Source: Amycolatopsis roodepoortensis
GTDB taxonomy: Bacteria; Actinomycetota; Actinomycetes; Mycobacteriales; Pseudonocardiaceae
Assembly (NCBI RefSeq): GCF_014873915.1
Contig: NZ_JADBEJ010000005.1
Span: 2,976,001-3,040,000 of the forward strand
Length of the DNA stretch: 64,000 nt
Direction of reading: 5' to 3'
Shown piece by piece: positions 58,659 through 64,000 of the stretch; the first letter of the stretch is position 1, and every line of letters begins with the position of its first letter. A model generated the notes under the pieces. The model was not told where the DNA came from and searched no databases. It saw only the letters and a program-made list of their open reading frames with translations. The translations under genes were made by a program, and so were the position numbers.

Positions 58659-59816
58659 TCAGGCGGGAACCGACGGCTTTTCCCGGCTGACCGCGTCGCG
58701 CAGCAGGTCCACGGCGACCGTGGTCCCGTCGGCGGGGATCGTGCCGGCGACCTCGATCGCCTTGTCCCGCGTCTCGGGGGCCAAGGCCGTGGTGAGCGCG
58801 GCGGACATGGCCTCGAACGTCGGGGCAGGCCCTTCGAGGGCCACCCCGATCCCCAGTTCGGCGACCCGGTCGGAGTAGTACTGCTGGCCGACGATCGACC
58901 GCACGATGATCTGCGGCGAACCCGCGCGGGTGGCGATATGGGTCGTGCCCGTGCCGTCGTGGTGGATGGAGACGGCGACCCTCCGGAACAGCTCTTGGAG
59001 GTTCACCTCGTCGACGGCGAAGCAGTCGTCCTCGTCCTCGGGCAGGTCCAAACCGGCCCAGCCACGGGAAAGGATCACCCGGTGCCCCTTCGCGCGGATC
59101 GCCTCGATGGCCACCTTCGCCGCGTCGGCGGTGCCGGACGAGCTGCCGAAACCGACGTACACCGGCGGCGGGCCGGCGGCGAGGAACGTCTCCAGGTCGG
59201 CGGGAAGCGGCCGTTCGTCGGGCAGGATCCAGGCGCCGGTCTGCACGGCCTCGTGCCGCGGCTCCAGCGGCGCGAGGATCGGATCCGCGGCCAGCAAAGG
59301 CTTTTCGGTGGAGCAGTAGTCGAAGAGGTTCTTCACCGGCGCCAGGCCGATCTCGGCCCGCTTGGCGTTGAGCGCTTCTCCGAAAAGGCCGTCGGCGCCC
59401 TGGTTGTACATCTCGCGCTGCGGCGCGTCGAGGTGGCTCGGCAGGTGGATAGGGCACAAAGCGACGTAGTAGTAAGGAATTCCGAGCTTCTCGGCCACCG
59501 ACCGCACCGCGACGGCGCCGGACAGCAGACCGGTCGCCACGACGACGTCACAGCCTTCGGCGACGGCGGGCATCTGGTCGAACTGGTCGGCGATCCCGGC
59601 CGCGGCGAGCGCGGGGTCTCGGCGTCCGTCGTCGTCCATCCCGCGGTCCGGCCGGGCGACCGGCACCAGCGGCACGTCGATCTCGGCCAGCCGCTCCGCG
59701 CTGTCCGGCGGCGCGCACACCCGCACCTCGGCGCCGGATTCCTTCAGCCGCGCGGCCAAGGCCACCAGCGGCTCGACATCCCCGCGTGAGCCACACGCCC
59801 ACAACAACACGCGCAT
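58659..59816 (-). CDS. gtfA: GT1 glycosyltransferase, GtfA-like (ristosaminyltransferase candidate)
   Basis: 385 residues. Unlike the other three Gtfs the donor loop is SIHHDGTGTTHIATRAGSPQIIVRSIVG followed by QQYYSDRVAELG, and the C-terminus ends EKPSVPA; both are features of GtfA, which adds the aminosugar to beta-hydroxytyrosine at residue 6. CALCPIHLPSHLDAPQREMYNQGADGLFGEALN is the matching acceptor loop. In this cluster the predicted donor is TDP-ristosamine from EvaA-B-D-E. It is the first Gtf after oxyC, the same position as in balhimycin-type clusters. Confidence 0.86.
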   Translation of the reverse strand: MRVLLWACGSRGDVEPLVALAARLKESGAEVRVCAPPDSAERLAEIDVPLVPVARPDRGMDDDGRRDPALAAAGIADQFDQMPAVAEGCDVVVATGLLSGAVAVRSVAEKLGIPYYYVALCPIHLPSHLDAPQREMYNQGADGLFGEALNAKRAEIGLAPVKNLFDYCSTEKPLLAADPILAPLEPRHEAVQTGAWILPDERPLPADLETFLAAGPPPVYVGFGSSSGTADAAKVAIEAIRAKGHRVILSRGWAGLDLPEDEDDCFAVDEVNLQELFRRVAVSIHHDGTGTTHIATRAGSPQIIVRSIVGQQYYSDRVAELGIGVALEGPAPTFEAMSAALTTALAPETRDKAIEVAGTIPADGTTVAVDLLRDAVSREKPSVPA

Positions 59817-59828
59817 TTCGCTTCCCCT

Positions 59829-61070
59829 CTACCAGGTGACCGGCAATTGATCCGGGCAGTCGATGAACGCGTTCCGGAGCTTGACCTCGTCGTTGGACAC
59901 CGCCAGGCGCAGCCCGGGGAACCGCTGCCACAAGGACTGATAAGCCATGCGCAGCACCGACCTCGCGATCGCGGCGCCGATGCAGTAATGGATGCCGTGC
60001 CCGAAGCCGACGTCCGAAACCGGAGGGCGCCGCGCGTCGAGGACGTTCGGGTTCGGCGTCAGCGCTTCGTCCCGGTTCGCCATCAGGATCGAGCAGAGGA
60101 CGTAATCCCCCGCCTTGATCAGCTGTCCGCCGACGACGACGTCCCTGAGCGCCATCCGCGGATTCGGCTGCTGCACGGGCGAGAGGTAACGCAGCAGTTC
60201 GTTGACGACGCGATCCGCCTGCTCCCGGCCTTCGAAGAGCAGCTGCTTCTGGTCCGGGTGGTCCAGGAGCGCGAGCACACCGAAGCCCAGCATTCCCGCG
60301 ACGGTCTCGACTCCACCGAGCAGCAGCGCCGTGCACAGGCCCTTCAGCTCGTCGTCGGTGACGTTGTCGCCGTGCTCGCGGACCAACATGCCGAGGAAAC
60401 CGTCGTCGGGAACCTTGCGCTGGCGGGTGATGAGCCCGAGCAGGTACTGGTTGAACGCCGCGCTGTCGGCCGCGCGTGCCTTGAATCCGCGGCTGAGATC
60501 GACGTTGCGCCGGATGCGGCGGATGAACTCGTTGCGGTCGTCGCGCGGGATGCCGAGCAGTTCACAAAGGACACCGCCGCCGACCGGGTCGGCGAAAAGT
60601 CCTTGTACGTCAGCGGGTGGGCCTTCGGCCTCGACCTCGTCGAGACGTTCGTCGATGAGTTCCTGGATCGCGGGTTCCAGCCGCCGGATCCGCCGGACGG
60701 TGAACTCCGGCGTCAGCATCCGGCGCAGCCGCGTGTGCTCGGGCGGGTCGTAGGTCGAGATCTGGCCGACGAACTGCGGCGCCATGGGAACGTCTTCGCC
60801 GTTCGTCGTCCGCTCGGCTTCCGCCTCGGTGAGCCGGGGTCGCGTCGTGAAGTTCTCGTGGTCGCCTAGGATCTTGCGCACGACGTCGTACCCGAGCGCC
60901 TGCCAGACGTAGCCCTTGCCGAGCTGCGTGGACGCGTCGCCGAGAATCCGGACCAGCGGTCCCTTCTCCCGCAACGTGAACATGTCCTCGTGCGGATCGC
61001 AGTGCGTCCTCATCATGTAGTTGGCCGTCGGCTCCACGGCCGGCGCGACCTCGTCGATTGCGTGCTCCAT
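59829..61070 (-). CDS. oxyC: OxyC, P450 forming the AB (biaryl) ring
   Basis: 413 residues from the ATG at 61070 (AAGGAG 11 bases upstream). It begins MEHAIDEVAPAVEPTANYMM and matches OxyC through VGQISTYDPPEHTRLRRMLTPEFTVRRIRRLEPA, the I-helix LLLGGVETVAGMLGFG, ExxR in NELLRYLSP and the heme loop DVGFGHGIHYCIGAAIAR. OxyC closes the residue 5-7 carbon-carbon bond and acts last on the carrier-bound peptide. In teicoplanin-type clusters a halogenase gene lies just upstream; here only 220 bp with a palindrome remain. Confidence 0.93.
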   Translation of the reverse strand: MEHAIDEVAPAVEPTANYMMRTHCDPHEDMFTLREKGPLVRILGDASTQLGKGYVWQALGYDVVRKILGDHENFTTRPRLTEAEAERTTNGEDVPMAPQFVGQISTYDPPEHTRLRRMLTPEFTVRRIRRLEPAIQELIDERLDEVEAEGPPADVQGLFADPVGGGVLCELLGIPRDDRNEFIRRIRRNVDLSRGFKARAADSAAFNQYLLGLITRQRKVPDDGFLGMLVREHGDNVTDDELKGLCTALLLGGVETVAGMLGFGVLALLDHPDQKQLLFEGREQADRVVNELLRYLSPVQQPNPRMALRDVVVGGQLIKAGDYVLCSILMANRDEALTPNPNVLDARRPPVSDVGFGHGIHYCIGAAIARSVLRMAYQSLWQRFPGLRLAVSNDEVKLRNAFIDCPDQLPVTW

Positions 61071-61212
61071 ACCGATGGAAGCTCCTTCAGTGACCTGCGG
61101 TCCGGCCGTTGTGCCGCGCCGCAATCTTCATCCGCGATCGGGCGGGACGTCCAGCGCCGTCATGGACGACTCGTGAGTGGCTCAGGGGAAATGGGGAGGC
61201 GAAGCCGGCGAT

Positions 61213-61265
61213 GTCGCGAAAGCCACTTTCGGGACATCCAGCGTCGCGAAAGTGGCTTTCGCGAC
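61213..61265. repeat. Family A nested palindrome, copy 6, inside the oxy operon
   Basis: Arms of 23 bases (61213-61235 and 61243-61265) with one mismatch around the loop ATCCAGC. It lies between the oxyB stop and oxyC start in the 220-bp gap 61071-61290, where no gene is seen. Depending on folding it could attenuate oxyC and all downstream tailoring genes. Confidence 0.92.
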
Positions 61266-61290
61266 ACCGCACGTCACCACCGGCCGAAAC

Positions 61291-62487
61291 TCACCACTCG
61301 ACCATCAGGCTCGTGAGCCCGTAAGCCGGCGTGGTCAGGCGGAACATGGTGTCCTTCTCGGGATCCGCGAGCCTCAGGTCCGGAAAACGCTGCCACAGCA
61401 ACGTGAAGACCGTCCGCAGTTCGAGCCGCGCCAGCGAAGCGCCGAGACAGTGGTGGATCCCGTGCCCGAACGCCACATGCGGCGCGGGGTCCCGCGTGAG
61501 GTCGAGCCGGTCCGGATCCGGCACCAGCGCGGGATCGCGATTCGCCATGGGGAGCGAGCAGAGCACGGTTTCGCCCTCCTTGATGACCTCGTCCCCGATG
61601 ACGACGTCCTCCATGGCGGTCCGGGGTGTCGGGGCGTACGGCACCGTCAGGTACCGGATCAGCTCGTCGACCGCGCGGTCCGCCGCCTGGCCGTCACCCC
61701 GGATCGCGGCGAGCTGCTCTGGATGCCGCAGGAGAGCCAGCACACCGAGGCCGATCATGCCGGAGATGTTGTCGTCACCGGCCAGCATCACCTGAACGCA
61801 GAATCCCCGCAGTTCCTCGTCGGTGGCCTCGTCTCCGTGTTCGGCGACGACCGCGCCGATCAGTCCCTCGCCGGGTTCCTCTCGGTTCCTGGCGATCATC
61901 GCCAGCAGGTAACGGGAGAACGCCTCGCCGGCGGCCGCCCGCCTCCGCTGGCTCAGCGAGGCGTCGAGATGTCCGTGGCACAGCTTGAGGAACATGGCGC
62001 GGTCGTCACGGGGCACGCCGATCAGTTCGCACAGCACGGCTCCCGGCACCTCGTCGGCGACGAGCTCGATCACGTCGGCGGGGGATCCCTCGTCCTCCAT
62101 GGCGTCGAGCCGTTCCGTCACGATCTGCTCGATGTACGGCTCCATGCGCCGCATCTTCCGCAGAGTGAATCCGGGGGTCAGCTTCTGCCGCATCCGGGTG
62201 TGCTCGGGCGGGTCGTAGTCCATCAGGTTGCCGACGAGCTCCTGCGGACGGAAGATGCCCTGCCCGCCGACCTCGTCCTGCTCGTGCCAGCGGCGCCGGG
62301 TGCTGAATCGCTTGTGGTCGCCCAAAACCTGGCGGACGACCGAGTGGCCCGCGGCCATCCAGATGGTTTCGGCGTCCGCCCCGGTGCCCACCGTGACCTT
62401 CGACAGCGGCCCGGCGGCGCGCAGTTCGTCCGCCGGATCGAGGTCCTGCCTGCGGATGTGCAGCGGACGCGTGTCCTCACCACTCAA
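61291..62487 (-). CDS. oxyB: OxyB, P450 forming the C-O-D ring
   Basis: 398 residues from a TTG at 62487, the same length as vancomycin OxyB, starting LSGEDTRPLHIRRQDLDPADEL. It contains KGIFRPxELVGNLMDYDPPEHTR-type residues (GIFRPQELVGNLMDYDPPEH), the I-helix VMLAGDDNISGMIGLG without the normal acid-threonine pair, and the heme loop HVAFGHGIHHCLGASLAR. It installs the first cross-link, residues 4-6. The gene overlaps oxyE by 11 bases, so initiation depends on translation of oxyE. Confidence 0.94.
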   Translation of the reverse strand: MSGEDTRPLHIRRQDLDPADELRAAGPLSKVTVGTGADAETIWMAAGHSVVRQVLGDHKRFSTRRRWHEQDEVGGQGIFRPQELVGNLMDYDPPEHTRMRQKLTPGFTLRKMRRMEPYIEQIVTERLDAMEDEGSPADVIELVADEVPGAVLCELIGVPRDDRAMFLKLCHGHLDASLSQRRRAAAGEAFSRYLLAMIARNREEPGEGLIGAVVAEHGDEATDEELRGFCVQVMLAGDDNISGMIGLGVLALLRHPEQLAAIRGDGQAADRAVDELIRYLTVPYAPTPRTAMEDVVIGDEVIKEGETVLCSLPMANRDPALVPDPDRLDLTRDPAPHVAFGHGIHHCLGASLARLELRTVFTLLWQRFPDLRLADPEKDTMFRLTTPAYGLTSLMVEW

Positions 62488-63634
62488 CGGGGAGCTCCTC
62501 GATGTTGAACGGGGCGGGTTTGCCCGCCACGAACCGCAGTTCCTCCTCCGGGACCGCCAGCCGCAGTGCCGGGAACCGGCGCGCCAGAATCGGCAGCGCG
62601 ACCCGCAGTTCGAGCCTCGCCAGCGGGGCCCCGACGCAGTGGTGGATGCCGTGCCCGAAGGCGAGATGCCCCGGGCTGTTCTCACGGGTGATGTCGAACT
62701 TGTCGCCGAGCGCGCGGTTGACCGCCAGCATCGAGCAGGTCAGCACGTCACCGGCGTGGATGTCGTAGCCGGCGATGTTCAGGTCGACGAGTGCGGTCCG
62801 TGGAGAAGGCGCTTCGACGATCGTCGGAAAGCGAAGGACTTCTTCGGTCGCGCTGTCCACCAGTTCCGGGCGCTCGCGCAGCAGCGAGAGCTGCGCCGGG
62901 TTCGTCGCGAACAGGAGCACCGCCATCGCCAGCTGGGCGGCCATCTGCTCGACGGCCACGATCAGGATCGCCTCGGCGAGCCCCGAAAGTTCCTCGTCGC
63001 TGACCTTGTCGCCGTGCTCGCGCACGATGAAGCCGATCAGCTCGTCGCCGGGATCGCGGCGTTCGCGGGCGGCGAGCTTTTCGCAGTAGTTGACGACACC
63101 GAGGCTCGACTGGGCCCGCTGCTTGGGGATCCGGCTCTCCCGGCTGTCGCGGATCATCCGCGACAGATCGGCCTGGTCGTCACGCGGGACACCGAGGAAC
63201 TCACAGGCGATCAGCGCCGGGATGGGCCAGCCCGCGTACCGGACGAAGTCGATCGGCGAACCCATGCTCTCCAGATCGTCGAGGCCCTCTTCGATGACTT
63301 CCTCGACCCGCGGCCGCAACCGCTCGATCCGCCGGACGCTGAACGCCCCGGCCACTGTCCCGCGCAGGCGGGTGTGGTCGGGCGGGTCGTAGGCCTGCAG
63401 GATCCCCGGCAGGTGGGCGCGGTCCGCCTCGTCGTCGACCGGCCGCATCGAGCTGAACCGCGTGGCGTCGGCGAGGATCTCGCGCACCTCGTCGTATCCG
63501 GTGACCAACCATTGCCTGCGGCCGTTCAGCCCGGTCTCCGTGTCGTACCTGTGCAGCGGGCCCTCTTGATGCAACGCCCAGAGCTCCGGCGCCGGATCGA
63601 GCCGGATCCGCTGATGCGGCAAGGGGACTACCAT
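62477..63634 (-). CDS. oxyE: OxyE, P450 forming the F-O-G ring
   Basis: 385 residues from the ATG at 63634, with GAGGAG six bases upstream. It starts MVVPLPHQRIRLDPAPELWALHQEGPL and has LPGILQAYDPPDHTRLRGTVAGAFSVRRIERL, I-helix AILIVAVEQMAAQLAMAV (no threonine) and heme loop HLAFGHGIHHCVGAPLAR. OxyE occurs only in clusters for four-ring peptides (teicoplanin, A47934, ristocetin) and links residues 1 and 3. Its presence separates this cluster from vancomycin and balhimycin types. Confidence 0.9.
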   Translation of the reverse strand: MVVPLPHQRIRLDPAPELWALHQEGPLHRYDTETGLNGRRQWLVTGYDEVREILADATRFSSMRPVDDEADRAHLPGILQAYDPPDHTRLRGTVAGAFSVRRIERLRPRVEEVIEEGLDDLESMGSPIDFVRYAGWPIPALIACEFLGVPRDDQADLSRMIRDSRESRIPKQRAQSSLGVVNYCEKLAARERRDPGDELIGFIVREHGDKVSDEELSGLAEAILIVAVEQMAAQLAMAVLLFATNPAQLSLLRERPELVDSATEEVLRFPTIVEAPSPRTALVDLNIAGYDIHAGDVLTCSMLAVNRALGDKFDITRENSPGHLAFGHGIHHCVGAPLARLELRVALPILARRFPALRLAVPEEELRFVAGKPAPFNIEELPVEW

Positions 63635-63657
63635 GATTCTCCTCAGGCTTTCTGGCG

Positions 63658-64000
63658 TTACCAGTCGAGCGGCAGGGCTTCCACGTCGAACGGTGGCGGT
63701 CCGAACTTGAGCTTGCGATCGGGCTCGGCGAGCCTCAGCTTGGGAAAACGCCGCGCCAGCGCGGGAATCGCCTCCCGGAACACCATCTCCGCCAGCGGCC
63801 TGCCGAGGCAGTGGTGGATCCCGTGCCCGAACGAGACATGCGGTGACTTCTCCCGGGTGATGTCGAATTCGTCCTCCGGCGCGGGGAACTTCGCCCGGTT
63901 CGCGCCGAGCAGGGAACACGTGACGGTGTCACCGGCCTTGACCAGACGGCCGCCGATCGTCACGTCCTCCTTCGCGATACGCGGGTGGAGCTTCTCGTCG
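63658..64000 (-). CDS. oxyA: OxyA, P450 forming the D-O-E ring (3' part, runs off the window)
   Basis: 114 C-terminal codons are visible: DEKLHPRIAKED, VTIGGRLVKAGDTVTCSLLGANR, DEFDITREKSPH, the heme loop HVSFGHGIHHCLGRPLAEM and the end FDVEALPLDW. The order OxyA, OxyE, OxyB, OxyC is that of other four-P450 glycopeptide clusters. OxyA links residues 2 and 4. The N-terminal part lies beyond position 64000, followed, by analogy, by the NRPS genes. Confidence 0.9.
   Translation of the reverse strand, partial: DEKLHPRIAKEDVTIGGRLVKAGDTVTCSLLGANRAKFPAPEDEFDITREKSPHVSFGHGIHHCLGRPLAEMVFREAIPALARRFPKLRLAEPDRKLKFGPPPFDVEALPLDW

Noticed and set aside
56484..59789. 1101-codon plus-strand frame opposite three glycosyltransferase genes
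   Set aside because: It mirrors the repetitive Gtf sequences and lacks recognisable domains; typical high-GC antisense frame.

Overview
The window is high-GC actinobacterial DNA, almost certainly from an Amycolatopsis. The right half (about 31.1 kb to the right edge) is a large part of a type III/IV glycopeptide antibiotic cluster whose gene set best fits ristocetin (ristomycin). The left half is ordinary chromosome: regulators, cell-envelope genes, ESX-type secreted proteins and small enzymes. Protein identities come from reading the translations and recalled family motifs; no database search was run.

Left flank. 0-10 kb holds a broken anti-sigma kinase coupled to a STAS anti-anti-sigma factor, a large LuxR (LAL) regulator, a YCII protein, and a divergent pair of AAA ATPases with a TPR partner. 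10-15.5 kb is an extracellular polysaccharide locus (UDP-GlcNAc 2-epimerase, DUF2334 protein, family 2 glycosyltransferase, small membrane protein). 15.5-18.2 kb is an XRE / ImmA-like peptidase / MAB_1171c-type membrane protein operon facing two small secreted cysteine-containing proteins. 18.3-21.5 kb holds an HNH-like protein and three exported proteins, including an M23 peptidase. 21.7-25.3 kb has a flavin amine oxidase/TetR pair and a short GT1 glycosyltransferase. 25.3-26.9 kb encodes ESX-like secreted proteins. 27.2-31 kb has an ADP-ribosylglycohydrolase, a regulator, an aldo/keto reductase and a frameshifted HxlR gene.

Glycopeptide cluster, all on the minus strand except hpgT. Precursor supply: DAHP synthase; DpgA-D for 3,5-dihydroxyphenylglycine; HmaS, Hmo and HpgT for 4-hydroxyphenylglycine; Bhp, BpsD and OxyD for beta-hydroxytyrosine. 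Deoxyaminosugar: EvaA, EvaE, EvaB and EvaD without the C-methyltransferase EvaC, as expected for ristosamine rather than vancosamine or eremosamine. Tailoring: four GT1 glycosyltransferases and two GT39 membrane mannosyltransferase-like proteins (six, matching the six sugars of ristocetin A), two methyltransferases and an LmbE-like deacetylase. Cross-linking: OxyC, OxyB, OxyE and the 3' end of OxyA. No halogenase is present. The NRPS genes, MbtH, transporter, resistance and StrR-type regulator genes are not in this window and probably lie beyond the right edge.

The intergenic DNA is unusually rich in long, near-perfect inverted repeats belonging to several recurring families. One family has six copies, one of them inside the oxy operon. 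An eight-unit array with an exact 21-bp period marks the left cluster border beside the DAHP synthase gene.
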